The notes under the pieces are model-generated. The model did no database searches and was not told where the DNA came from. It saw nothing but the letters and a program-made list of their open reading frames with translations. Below, piece by piece: positions 12,701 through 24,565 of a DNA stretch of 64,000 nt (position 1 is its first letter; every line of letters begins with the position of its first letter). The stretch is from Lunularia cruciata (taxonomy: Eukaryota; Streptophyta; Marchantiopsida; Lunulariales; Lunulariaceae), in NCBI GenBank assembly GCA_948567375.1, contig OX419762.1, positions 32,876,608-32,940,607 of the forward strand, in the 5' to 3' direction. The translations under genes were made by a program, and so were the position numbers.

Positions 12701-12944
12701 CAAAGAGCATTGGCTGGTGCAATCCATAGGAGAGCAATCACTCTAGGTGATCTTCTTCGGATGCTCCAGTAGTTTGTAGACCTTACAACTTGCATAGCTC
12801 GGATATATTAGGTGCGGTAGGGCAGATTTCTCATATCGATACTATTGGGGCCTAGCACCATTCTATCTCTTTTGTCTCTCTCTTGTACAGCTTGATGGGG
12901 TCTTTCCATCCTTCTTGTGTTCTATGAGGCCGTCTTTCTTTCTT
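9786..12944 (+). mobile_element. R2-superclade non-LTR retrotransposon, copy 2, 5'-truncated
   Basis: Plus-strand copy of the same family as 4972-8744. It begins abruptly inside the region just after the C2H2 finger (KDYDWTTW.VHVR) and runs to the conserved 3' end. A perfect 10-bp direct repeat AAACTCCAAA flanks it (9776-9785 and 12945-12954), and 5' truncation plus duplication is the standard outcome of target-primed reverse transcription. Coding region: RT around 10780-11300 and the endonuclease region around 12230-12860, with many stops and frameshifts. The catalytic LADD reads LAED here, so the copy would be dead even with its frame open. Confidence 0.9.
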
Positions 12945-12954
12945 AAACTCCAAA

Positions 12955-15900
12955 ATCGGTAGGTGGAATCAGCCTTGATATAACTGCTTAAGACCTTGAG
13001 AGCTTGCAGATGACATCTATAAATAATCATAAAAAGTACAATAGAGGCAAAGATGGGCTTATACCAAAGTAAGACCCTTACAATAGCTAGAACGCACAAG
13101 GGATTTCAATAAGGGATTTTTTTACTTCAGTATATATTTGTCAAAGATTTTATGGATATCTATGGAAGTCAACGGAAGAAGTTGAGATGGGGAACTATTT
13201 TTTCACGGTAGAGCATCGTTATCATAATATTTAGTGGGTCATGATATATCTAACTATTGATTAATCTGACATATAATTAACCTGAATTAATACATGTCTA
13301 ATTGCATATTATATACGGAAAGAAAATGAAGTACTAAGTTCCACATATCAAGATCTAGTTTGTGAACCTAAAAAGTTGGTAGGTCAAAGAGTCTAGAAAT
13401 GTATCAGACATAGTTGAGCAAAACTGAGCACTCCGCAAGCTTGGTGTCGAGTTGTAGCAGCACTTGGCGAAGTTCTACCAATCGACAATTCATGGTTCGA
13501 AAAAAAAACATGTTAACCATGTTCTTCAGTATCTCACAAGAGACCCGAATTACACTGGACACATCCACTGAAGCTCGTCTCCCTAATTAATTTTCCTACC
13601 TTGCTATTCATCAAATTTTCTATGGGTTGGCGTTGTAGCAAGAGCGGTGGTAATCTACTTTCCTTCATTTCTCCAGGCACCCTCTAATTCATGTGAAGAT
13701 TTGAGATCCTGATGGACTGCTGCTGTATGAAAGAGATTCACATTCTCAGTTTTTGTACTGCGGCCAAAACTTAATATCTTTAGTTACACCAATATTCCTT
13801 TCTACTGTCCATCTTTACCAAGAAAAGTCAGTATCGGGCTGAGAAATTATAGGGGATACCTCCCATCAAAGCCAGCTTCGTATTAGATCAGGCAAAGGGA
13901 TTATTGAACTTGAGTAAGAGGTAGAGGCACCAAAAGGCTGCAGGAACTTACAAACCCAATATTTAAGATCCCTAATCTTTCCTTAAAAGTTAGCTTAGTG
14001 CATTTCAGAGGTTGCAGGAGCACCCTCCCTTGCATTAGAATGCTTGCTACGTAATTTGACTATATACATTACATTGCTTGTCACTAATCTTCCTCAAGAT
14101 GTGCGGTAGGACCTCTTTGTGGCGTCATATTGCAGCATCTTGTACTTTAAAACTGCACAAATTTTACTGGAATTTACACGTTTCAAGATTCACGGAGGAT
14201 TCCGCTTTCCAATGCCAAAATGTCTACGGGAAATCTAGTGATGTTTATAGGAGATTTTCAAAATCCCTAAATATCCGGCAACTTCAATATTGAAACGCCG
14301 CACTGCTAGGATATCACTGTTGGATGTCCGTGTTGGGATCTCTTTGGAATCTCACTGTTGGGTACTGTGAGATTCTTCCCGTCTTCTATTCGCCACCAAC
14401 CCACGATCAATTAACACCAAGAAGGCTGCTTCTGTCTGCATCGTCCTTGAATAGATTGGATAGATATTCCACGACAACATGGTCAAATAAGTCTGGACAC
14501 AGTGTAGTGTAGAATGCTCTTTTCTCGAAGTCAAACATCATTTCAGGCCTTCGCGTAAAACGTATCGCCTTCGACACCGCTACTCGGGGAACATCTGTCC
14601 CGCATAAAACCTAAGCATATTCCACGTAGCCAATTTTGTTGGATTGATAGCCTTAACTTTGGGAAGACTTTCTGATTGTGTCCAGCGAGCAGAAGATTGG
14701 CATCTCAATTGGATTTTGATCACATGCACAAACTTCGCATGCCGCGTTGACTCGGAATATTTTAAATTACTGTATATACAAATTGGTAAACTTTTTATTG
14801 CATCAGTAAATTAGCATCAGTAATAATTATGTACAGATGTGCTATTTTGGGTATACAAATAACCACAGTTAAAATCTGGTATTCATGTATTTTGATGGGG
14901 GATATAAAAATACGTGCAAGTAGAAGAATTTAATATATTTAAATTTCCATGAGAATCACTTGATCATAGAGGACGGGTACGTGATTCGATAATGATTGAT
15001 AAATTACATCCTTAAGGAATCCGTGGAAATAAATAATAGTTTCTTCAAGACATTTTCATATGAAAAATATGTACTTCACCTCCTCCAAAATTGGGAAATC
15101 TGATATGATTATATCATTTGTATTCTAAATAGAACAAACAAACATAAGAATTAAAGATTATGTGAATCTTAATAGTTTAAGTCTGAAATTTACTAATTGT
15201 ATACACACTTAACATATAATACCATCTACCAACATATAACTGAAAATTTCATTAATTATAAATTCTGTATAGTAATAAAACTTTTCTTCTAATATCATAT
15301 TCTAGATATTATTAATTTTATAGAGGAGGCACAATATTGACTGATTGTCCTTTCTTAATTAATAATTTTTTCAATTTTCTAAAATATAAATATTTACTAG
15401 TTCTTGTGATGATATAAGTTATTGATTTTTTGATATAATTCATATACTAGTAAGGTTGAGAATAAGAGTAAATTCAGTTTTTAGATTAGCATGAACCAAG
15501 ATAAGAAGATTTACTTTTGCTTTGATAATAACTTAGAGATAAGAAGATTTGTCTTTTTATTATTCATTTATAGAAAGAATTATGAAAAATATATTTTTGT
15601 AATACTTATCCCTTAGATGAGGCAAGAAATTTTACTTCCTATACTTAATGAGATGAAAAGTTAAATTCTCTTTGTTAGTGTAAAATATAAATTGCTAAAT
15701 TACAATCTTTTGTAAACAAGTTTCTAATTGAATACATAAGAACTCAAATAAATTATTAATACTCATATAAAAAGTGACAAAGCAATCTAATCAAGTGTTT
15801 AAATTAATCAATTAACTATATAAAATTCTATTAAAAAAACTCAGATATACAAGTGTTCTTGATTTGGAGAGGTATAGAATCACTATAACTATCTTTATCA

Positions 15901-16085
15901 CATTAGACTTAATGTAAATATTTCCCTAGATTTTCAAAAAAAAATTATTACTATTGATAGCATAAAATATAAAATCCAAATATCTCATGTATTTAAAATT
16001 TAAAATTACATACATTTCTTATGTTTATTGAATTATCTTTAGAAAACAAAAATTCTAACTAGTTAGAATATATATATACTAGACG
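12955..16085. other. AT-rich intergenic DNA, no gene recognised
   Basis: About 3.1 kb that becomes strongly AT-rich from 14750. Open frames are short, overlap on both strands and show no domain. I see no LTR, no clear tandem array and no RNA gene. Confidence 0.6.
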
Positions 16086-19000
16086 ATATGAGAAATCTGC
16101 CCTAATGTACCTAAGATATCTAAGCTATGCAAGTCATACGGTCTACACACAATTGGAGCATCCGAAGAAGCATCACCTAGTGTGATTGCTCTCCTATGGA
16201 TTGCACTAGCCACTACCCTCTCTGGAGCAATGGACACACGCTATCTAAAACATGCTACAAAGTATGAGAGTGAGAGTGATACCTCTTGGCGCCTAACATG
16301 ATAAGCTCTTGAGCACTCCTTGACAAATGTGTTGAATGTTGTGTACATCGCTCCATATAACTCCAAGGCTAAAGAAACAAAGAGGTGACCTTGATGCGAA
16401 CACCTATACTTGGAGACCTTGCAAGTTGTTGCTACACTCGCTGCACATTTAGGGGGATGGGTAATCACTCCTTCCAAAACTATATCATGTGTAGGGTTTG
16501 TAACCATGACATTTGCTACTATCACCTGATCATCTCGGACCAAGTATAAGTCTACCCTGACAATGGTCATTTGCAAAGCATACAAACACTCCTTCCAAGC
16601 CAAGTATCCACTCTCTTGAGCCATAGCAAACACTATATCCCTAATAGCATCATGGGTAGCTATCTTTTGTCCTCCAAAAGGATATCATGTCACATGGACC
16701 GCTGTTGCATCTGGTGTAGAACCATACTCACAAGTGAGTAGTGACGATGTAGATGGGTGGATCAAACCTAAGGAAAACCTCATTGTTGTAGAGAAATTAG
16801 CTAGTGCGAGTCGGAATGCCCTAATGCACGGTCGAGCTAGGATCTAAGAGCCTGCACTCTTGTCAAAGCAAGAGAAAAGACATGTCTAATAGCCTGAGGA
16901 ATGGACAAGTCAACTAAGAGAGAATGTAGCGTATGTTGATACTATTGCTCCATCAAAGAAGACTATAAACCTTTAGTCCAATCTGATGATAGTGAGGCAA
17001 AAGATAGAAGTTCCTCGTATGCCTATGGGGATAGACCATCTTATGTCTGCAACAATAACATCTGGAGAAAAAAAGATCTCTCCTCCACCTCTATCACATA
17101 AGTCTCCAAAATCAGCCTATCAACAACCACAAAATGAGAGGAAAGTAGGGGTGCCAAAAGAGCACAACTACCCAAAAATGCTATAGGTACCATCTCCTCC
17201 ATAGATAGCAAGCCAACCACTCCATACAAGATCAGTAGAGATGTTTGTCTTTGTGCCAAATCCTCTACCACACACTCAAATGTCCTTGGTCTAATAATAT
17301 CACCAAAAACTCCCATACTCCTCCTATCAAAGGCTCTCAGACGTGATAGGAAGGTCAAGGAGGGGTGAATTATGTAGAGGAGGTAAGTCAATCGATGAGC
17401 AATACTAGAGGAGAGTATACCAAATGCCACTTGTGCTTTTGTTATTGATCCCTCAATAACAAAAGGTCATCCACATGGAGAACATTCTCTACAAGGGCAT
17501 CGTCTAAGAAGCGTGTGACAAAATCCTTGGATCCTATTGGCACTCCAAGAACACATAGTCCATCTGTAGATGTGATTCACCCCGCTAGAAGCTCAAGGTG
17601 GGGAGAGACACCTAAAGGGGACCATGCCCCACACATTGACACCTTAACTCTTAAGCCTATTAGATGTAGCTTGGTAGTCAAGTGGTCAAAGGCATGCCTA
17701 ATCTGATCTATAGGGCCCATGATGTGTGATCATCTACCAAGGAGGGAAACGCAAAACTTGGCATGGCCAAAGTAGTAGGTAACAGAGCTCTAAAGTGAGC
17801 CATGGAAAATAAGGATGCCCCTAAAGGATCTCCCTAACATGTACCGACAATTGACTCCAAGATGGTGAATCCCTCCTATGAACAACCATGTTGGTAGTAA
17901 AGGGAAGCAAGAGAGCCATAAAAAGACCGCACAAAAGGAATAAGACTTGCCAAGGATTCACCAGCCTCCCTAAGCTCTTTAAAGATGGATTCTTGTGAGA
18001 TTCTATTAAAAGATTTCTCAATATCTACTTGTAGGACATCCTACTCTTGATGGATATCTAGGAGTCCCTAATGCCTATAGATAGCGCCTCACATCCTCCA
18101 AGTATAGCTACTCCAAACTGATGTGGACTCAGCTGTTGTAGGAAGTGAGAACAATGGTATGGCTGACCAAACACAAAAAGATCACTCCAATAGCAATTAG
18201 TCTAATGGCCCCCGTGTGCTTCTCCATTGCAAGAAGTTGACTAGCATCTAACATCCAACTAATAGACATAGGAATATATCCTCTTGCTACTGTCACGACC
18301 ACTTGAAATGACTTGGTAAAACCACTAGAAGGATCATCTGCTTGAAAGCAATCTCTAAGATGCTCATATACTATCCTTGACAAGCCTCTTGAAGAAAGGT
18401 GAGGGGTAGTACACAATGCTTGTGCAAAAGATGACATATCAAGACATAAAGGCTGCTCAGGTTGATGATCTAAGACCTCTAGTGGTAATTCCTCTCCTGC
18501 TATAGGATGTAGTGAGCATAGGGAAAAAAATAGTTTCATCAGTAGGACTAGCCATAGTGTAGCGCTTGTGTTGCTCTACTAAACTCTCCCACTTGACCCA
18601 ATGTCCTACACTGTTGTAATTGAGTGGACTCTATGGTATCATATGGCAAAACTTGTCTCCTACAATGTGCAGCCCTAATAGACTCCTCTTGTAGTGTCAC
18701 CCAATCCCCTGCTCAGAAATGATGAAATCTAACAGCCACCTCTCTATGCCCGCACGTCTCCCTCTAGCATAACAAAGACACCATCTAGGGAGTAAGAGGA
18801 ATAGGAACCATGCTAACTCGTCCAAGGGAACACGTGCCAAACAATCAAGTGATATGCAAAAAGCCTATCTAGCCTCAACATAGAGAGGATGGTGTAACCA
18901 ATCAAATACACATGGTCACGGAAAACTAGTCTCAAATAACCCCAAAATGCAACCCAATTGAGAAGCTAACCACTCTCACGATTCGATCGGTATCAATATC

Positions 19001-19690
19001 CCTAGAACGGTCAACAAAGGGATAATGAAAGCATGCATAATCCCAAGTGTCACTAAAGTCGATGTGGTCGCTTGCTTCATGGGTTCATCCCAAGTGGTCC
19101 AATCATTGTCCTTGTGCATCCTTCTCACATGGGTCTTTACCTACTTTGAGGTAAAGCGTCAATGACACACCGGGCATGGGGCATGGTGTATCTCGAGCCG
19201 CTCTACGTGGCCCCACATGAGAAGGTGTAGCCATGCTTAGTACAAGAATAACAATAGTAACACATGATGCTCTTCTCTATATCTCACCATACCTACTAAA
19301 CCACAACCCTTCACATTCCAACTCACATGAGAAAATATAATCTTTCCAAACCCTAAAACCTACAAACTCTCATAACTTTAAATTTTCATCTCAAAATTTT
19401 GAAACTATGTTCCCATGGAACTCAATCAAGAAAACCAAGAGATTAGAAATGAATTCCCGACCCATCATTCTCAATGTGCAATGATCACTCTAAATCCTAA
19501 AAAACCAAAAAGATCCCCATAACTTTTTACTCAATTCTCCATAGTCTTCAATCTAGGTACCAATGGAACCAAAATTGAAAAATGAACAGAATTGACTATT
19601 CACTCAAGTATCATATGCTAAAGAGCACTCAGAAATTATATATCTTTACTCTCATATTTCTCCTCTCCTCTCCCGTCTCCACACTCCCAA
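16086..19690 (-). mobile_element. R2-superclade non-LTR retrotransposon, copy 3
   Basis: Minus-strand copy colinear with copy 1 from its 5' UTR (shared to about 19690, with telo-box AAACCCTAA at 19348-19356) through the finger, RT and endonuclease. The same motifs are recognisable: GVVGLLSMEEM around 17200 and the endonuclease piece YLAWKE...YLVRDDQV..A in 16633-16241. The 3' UTR present in copy 1 is absent: homology stops at 16086, next to an AT-rich tract. No target-site duplication was found, so the copy is probably rearranged at its 3' end. Coding sequence is heavily broken. Confidence 0.85.
16241..19210 (-). pseudogene. C2H2-RT-REL polyprotein of non-LTR copy 3
   Basis: Broken counterpart of the ORF at 5059-8225. 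The start ATG and the C-x2-C of the finger are still visible near 19150-19230. RT and endonuclease segments survive as separate short frames (18539-18129, 17430-17041, 16633-16241). The catalytic region near 17730 is disrupted by an indel. No coding capacity is left. Confidence 0.75.
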
Positions 19691-19927
19691 TCTCACGCGA
19701 AGATCCACCCTTGAACGTAAATGGTACGACAGAACATGCTTGGCATCATTTTGGCCATGTCATGGGTTGCAACAGCAATTCCCTCTCTCTATATATATAA
19801 AATTAATGAAGACATATATAGATAATTGCACACCCATTTTATGGTTTGTTATGACATGCAATGTTTGGTACAGTATTTTGTACTTAATCTTCTAACACCT
19901 TCCTTTATAATATATTAAGCATGAATT

Positions 19928-20012
19928 ACTAATTGTGAAAGTAGACTGCGTAGAAAACACGTACGGCTTATGGGAAGACCCATCAAGCCGAACAAGGGTG
20001 AAACAAAAGGGG
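19928..20012 (-). repeat. Isolated 3'-UTR fragment of the non-LTR family
   Basis: Matches the 3' UTR of copy 1 (4973-5040): CTGCGTAGAAAA, then GGAAGACCCATCAAGCCG, then ACAAGGG. It lies beyond the 5' end of copy 3 and carries no coding sequence, so it is a separate severely truncated insertion or a displaced 3' end of copy 3. Confidence 0.65.
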
Positions 20013-20899
20013 TAAAATTTTGAGAATGAAGGTTATGTTTGTTTTAAGGCTACTTTAACCTTTCCAAGTTTATGCTTCTTACAGTTTATTTGCTTGAAAC
20101 GTTGTCTACGGTTTACGTTTTGTTTTTGCTTCGCCTGTTGCCTTTAATGGTTCATGGCTCAAAGGGTTAGTTGCTTTCGATGACTTCCTTTGCCTCATAG
20201 ATTTTATCCTCGCTTTGCATCCTGGATTGCTATGCTCCTCCTCCATGTTTCCTTCTCACGGTTTCGTAGATCCCTACGCTCCTCCCGTCACAGCTCATGT
20301 TTCAAAGTTCTTTTTCTTTTCTTTCTTCTACTACTCAAGATGTTGAATGCAGTTTCATTTGCTGGCGTTCAATTCTACGCTTCAGCCTAAAAGTATATTA
20401 TAAAGGTATATTTTCCATTCTTATCTTATAGATGATTTTCACACCAGGTACTCCTTTTCACTTTGCTACCCGATTGGTTGGAATGAAATATGAGTTTTCC
20501 TTTTTTTACACTTTCACTACTTTCCATTTTACAAATTGCAAATGTCTATGGTGTCATCCGAGGTTACAGCTAAATTTGGTTACATACTCCATTTTTTGTT
20601 GTCGAGTAACACTTCGGAAAAGATCCGAGTTTGTATTGACATTCATAAACTAAAGAACAAAAACTGGAGATGGGAGATTTTGACATTGCATTCAAATATC
20701 TCGACACTGTACAAAGGCACTGAAGAAGTCTTGAGTGCTTTTGTCCTGCAAGGTTATAATAAGTCTTTACGAGATTATTTTATCTTGTACCGACTTTTCA
20801 CTTTGTATCAAGAAGGGAGCACAAGATTCGGTTAATATCAAACAATTGACGGTCAAAGCTCTAGCTACAACAAGTCAAGTACAACAAGTCTCTAGGTGG
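20013..20899. other. No gene recognised
   Basis: Includes open frames of up to 99 codons (20536-20835) with no recognisable domain, no homologous copy elsewhere in the window and no supporting splice context. Left unassigned. Confidence 0.5.
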
Positions 20900-21062
20900 A
20901 GGTGGCTTTTTAAGTCCGCCGTCAAATCCCAGTGCTCAACCCTGGACAGGCGGTGGAAACTACCAAGCTGGAGTACGGTAGGGGCAGAGGGAATTTCCGG
21001 TGGAGCGGTGAATTGCGTAGCGATCGGAAAGAACACCAATGGGGAAGGCACTCTGCTGGGCG
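20900..21062 (+). pseudogene. rrn16: Nuclear plastid insert: internal fragment of chloroplast 16S rRNA
   Basis: About 163 bp closely matching the middle of the chloroplast 16S rRNA gene: AGGTGGCTTTTTAAGTCC, TCAACCCTGGACAGGCGG, GGTGGAAACTACCAAGC, GAATTTCCGGTGGAGCGG and GAACACCAA are all recognisable in order. A few substitutions relative to the usual plastid sequence (for example GAATTGCGTAGCGATC) show that it is an old nuclear copy and not a functional rRNA. Both ends stop abruptly, with no plastid sequence on either side that I can recognise. Confidence 0.9.
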
Positions 21063-21604
21063 ATTATGAGGGAGTAAAGACACCTAAGTCGGCCGAAAAT
21101 TCGGGATTGCTCGCTTACCCCGTGACTACTTGATTCTATTGTAATTTCCCCTCAAATGATATGAGAGTATAGGCCGTGTATACTAGATGATTCGACAATA
21201 TGTATATGACATGGAAATACATGTCTACTACTACTAGCAACGGAAGGTTTGTTACCTCGAACTTCTGCTGTACGTAAACTGTAAAAAACTTCTGACGTCA
21301 ACGGGAATATATAACATTTTACTACCTTCTTTTCTTCTTTATTGTTTCTTCTCATTTCCGTCCTTTCAAATTTCATGCAAGAGCATGAAACTTTATACAG
21401 TCAGTTTATCAGCTTGATTTTCCAAAGAAAATTATGCATTGAAATGTGTCTCTTGTATTTCAAGGTGTTCACATCCTTGTAGTCAAGTGCTAAGCGAACC
21501 TCTGCATTCTAACTATAAGTTTGCCAACAATAAATGTCTCCATCATCCTTTACCATAACTTGAAAACATCGTGGTAGTATGGCCTCCCCCATAATATGAC
21601 ATGG
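21063..21604. other. No gene recognised
   Basis: Unassigned intergenic sequence between the plastid fragment and the 98-bp tandem duplication. Confidence 0.5.
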
Positions 21605-21784
21605 TTCGTTGTCCACATTCCAGGAAATTGCAAATAAATCCGGCGAATTGGGATAATAAATACACTCTTCAGAAACAGTATGACGGACATAAAGAAATAC
21701 TGTTCGTTGTCCGCATTCCAGGAAATTGCAAATAAATCCGGCGAGTTGGGATAATAAATACACTCTTAAGAAACAGTACGACGA
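21605..21784. repeat. 98-bp tandem duplication (about 1.8 units)
   Basis: The unit starting TTCGTTGTCCACATTCCAGG at 21605 is repeated at 21703 with a few substitutions, to about 21784. A minus-strand open frame of 155 codons (21976-21509) spans it, but it owes its length partly to the duplication and has no recognised domain. Confidence 0.85.
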
Positions 21785-21829
21785 AACATGGAGATATATT
21801 GGTGTATTCAAAATCGTTCCTTCATCTAT

Positions 21830-22390
21830 GCGGTTTATACTTGGTCCCATATGCTCAAGTGATAGTAACGGATAATCGCGGTTACGGCCCCCTGCGCGGA
21901 ATATAGTAACTGAGGGAGTGATTACCCATCCCCTGGATGGGTGGCTAGTGTAAGAGCAGGTTGTAAGGTCTCCCAAGTATAGGGGTATGCATCGAGGTCA
22001 CCTCTTTGTCCCTCTAGCCTTGGAGTTATATGGAGCGATGGATGGACACGATGTTGTATACATTTGTAAGGGAGTGCACGAGAGTTTATCATGTTAGGCA
22101 CCAAGGGTACCACTCTCACTCTCATACCTTGTAGTATATTTTAGGCAGTATGTGTTCATTGCTCTACCGCGAATAGTAACTGGTGCAATCCATTGGAGAG
22201 CAATCACTCTAGGTGATGTTTCTTCATATGCTCTAATTGTTTGTAGACCATACTATTTGCATAGCTCAAATATTTTAGATGCAATATAGACTCTATTGAA
22301 ACCTAGCCCCATTTTACCTTTTTAGTCTCTCCCTTGTATGGCTTGATGGGGTCTCACCATCCTTCGTGTTCTCTATGTGGTTGCCTTTTT
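21830..22390 (+). mobile_element. R2-superclade non-LTR retrotransposon, copy 4, 3' end only
   Basis: Contains the last part of the endonuclease domain (from the TTTATACTTGGTCC block, equivalent to YLVRDD in copy 1) and the 3' UTR with CTTGATGGGGTCTCACCATCC, ending near TTTCTATGTGG. It is colinear with copies 1 and 2 and 5'-truncated. I could not define a convincing target-site duplication. The frame is broken. Confidence 0.8.
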
Positions 22391-22679
22391 CTATGTGGTG
22401 GACATAGCATCCGGACTCTCTCTCATCACCCTCAGTGTAATTTCACAAGGGGATAAATTCCTTTGGTACACTACCACTAAGAACTTTCAGATTCAGGAAT
22501 GAACTCTAAGCTCCGGTTTTAGTTCGATGTGAATTCTTCGGTTGGCATGACCGGGACCATGCATACTTGAGGAGGAAAGCAAGAACTACGATCGTGCATT
22601 AGTGAAAACGACTGGGAAAACTATCATCCAAGGATAGCATAGTACACGACGTAACCGTTGATAATTTTACACGATTCAC

Positions 22680-24565
22680 ATGGCTCTTTTGGGCTCCGGC
22701 TGCCCACTAAAAACAAAGTCTGGCAATTACAATTTTGACGGAGCTCATGTGCACGGCAGGTCTGCCTGACATTTAAACCCTCTGCCGGAGTTTATACGTC
22801 AGGCAGCTCTAGCTCCATTTGAGCCCTTTCGAACCGGGAATTTTCTAGATTAATGGGTCGGGTGATACAACATGCAATAGAACGATCTGCATTCCCTTTC
22901 TACGACAAGGTTTAAATTTTCTCGAGAATGAACCTTCCGAGTCTTCTTCCAGTCTTCGCTAGATCGAGATCGACTTTTTAATCTTTCCAAGCAAATACAT
23001 CTTCGATTTTAATTTTTGACTTTCGAGATTGGATGCAAATGTAATATGTTTTACCTTTTTCATTCTTGGACCGTTACTCAAGGATGGTCATGTGTGATTT
23101 AAGAATGAAATCATTTTATTAGTATTCTTCTTTGAGATAAAAAAAGAAATTGTTTGTCAACGAGAACCAGTTCCAATACTCGGGTGTAATATCTTTCTTT
23201 TTTCATAACTTTTTTCTCTTTACTAATGTGATTAATTACATAAGATTTTATGTTTGAAACTCCATTAATCACAAAAATATGAAATCATAAAAATTCTTCT
23301 ATATATAAAAATACTAAAAGCTAAATGTGATGAGCATTCCTTTGTTAAAGCGAACGTGAAATTTTTTTTATTGATTTACAAACCCCGAACTCTTTACTTT
23401 ACATAATCTAGTCCGAGAACTGGTTATCTATTAACGCCCGTCAATAATCCAAGGTGACCTGTCATCACAAGTATACATATGAGGTTGACGGATGTCCAAA
23501 TTAACTGCCGGGCCTATGCACTCCATGGACACATGATTATGCTCTTTCCAGCAATGTTTTACAAGCTGACGGACGTCAAAACTGACGTACATCATTGAGC
23601 TATGTGAAGTGGCTTTCTGTCGGGCTCCAGTGTCCGGTGGCCCCTAAAAGACAAAGTCAATGCACATCAGGTCTGCCTGATGGACAACCTTTCCGCCCTA
23701 ACCTAATCGTAAAGCAACTCTAGTTCTGTTTGAGCCTCGCAGTCGGTAATTTTCTAGATTAATGGATTGGGTGATATAATATGTAATATAATTATCAAAA
23801 AAAAATTTAATTTAATTTTCCCAAATAATAAATTTTTATATATAATAGATTTCTATTTCCCCGAATATGAATATTTTTACTTTCTAAATAAATATATTTT
23901 AATTTTAAATTTTGACATTCGAGATTGAATGTATATATCTCGTTTGCATTTAATCTCGAATATCAAAACTTAAAATTATAAATATATTTATTTAGAATTA
24001 CATTGAATACATTCGATGTTAATATTTTATAGTTTGAATTGTCTTGGTTCAATTTTAAAAAGAAATTGATATTTTTTTAGATGAAAAATAACTTTTTATC
24101 ATCAAAAAATAAAATAATCATTTATTTATTTATAATTATTTTTCTTATCAACAATGTGTTTAACTCTACAAGGTTTTTATATTCAATTTCATTAAAAAAT
24201 TCATAAATTTAATTTTGAATATATGAAAAAGTATTTAAAAATTGAATCTAATGAATTCTCTTTTGTTCAAAACCAAAATGAAAATAAAAAATATTTATAT
24301 TTATAAACCTGTACTCCTTATTTTTACTTGACATACTCTAGTTTAAAAACCTGATTATCTATTATCACACAATTAGTCCAAGTACTTGCCATCGCAGGTA
24401 TATTTATGTGATTGACGGACGTCCAAGTTAACTGCCGGACTTGTGCACTCCATTAGACACACTAAGATATTCTTGCCGTCAATGTTTAAAAGGCTGACAG
24501 AAGTCTATGCTTAAAACACTGACGGACGTCAAAACTGACGTATATCGTTGAGCTATGTGAAGTGG
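22680..24565. repeat. Diverged ~940-bp direct tandem duplication
   Basis: Two units, about 22680-23625 and 23626-24565, align end to end. Shared blocks: GGTCTGCCTGA (22760, 23671), AATTTTCTAGATTAATGG (22838, 23748), TTATCTATTA (23424, 24355), TGACGGACGTCAAAACTGAC (about 23567, 24519) and GAGCTATGTGAAGTGG at each end. The second unit is more AT-rich. The GACGTCA/ACGT blocks resemble bZIP-type sites, but binding is not shown. No protein-coding signature. Confidence 0.8.
23882..23997. repeat. AT-rich inverted repeat with ~50-bp arms
   Basis: Left arm 23882-23931 (starts TTCTAAATAAATATATTT, ends GAGATTGAATG) and right arm 23946-23997 (its reverse complement, with about six differences) enclose a ~14-nt spacer. 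It lies within the second unit of the tandem duplication, while the first unit has only the left-arm equivalent, so the foldback formed after or during the duplication. Confidence 0.8.

Noticed and set aside
20536-20835. 99-codon open frame before the plastid fragment
   Set aside because: No domain recognised; overlaps other frames of similar length.
21509-21976. 155-codon minus-strand frame
   Set aside because: Spans the 98-bp tandem duplication and the start of a non-LTR copy, so its length is accidental.
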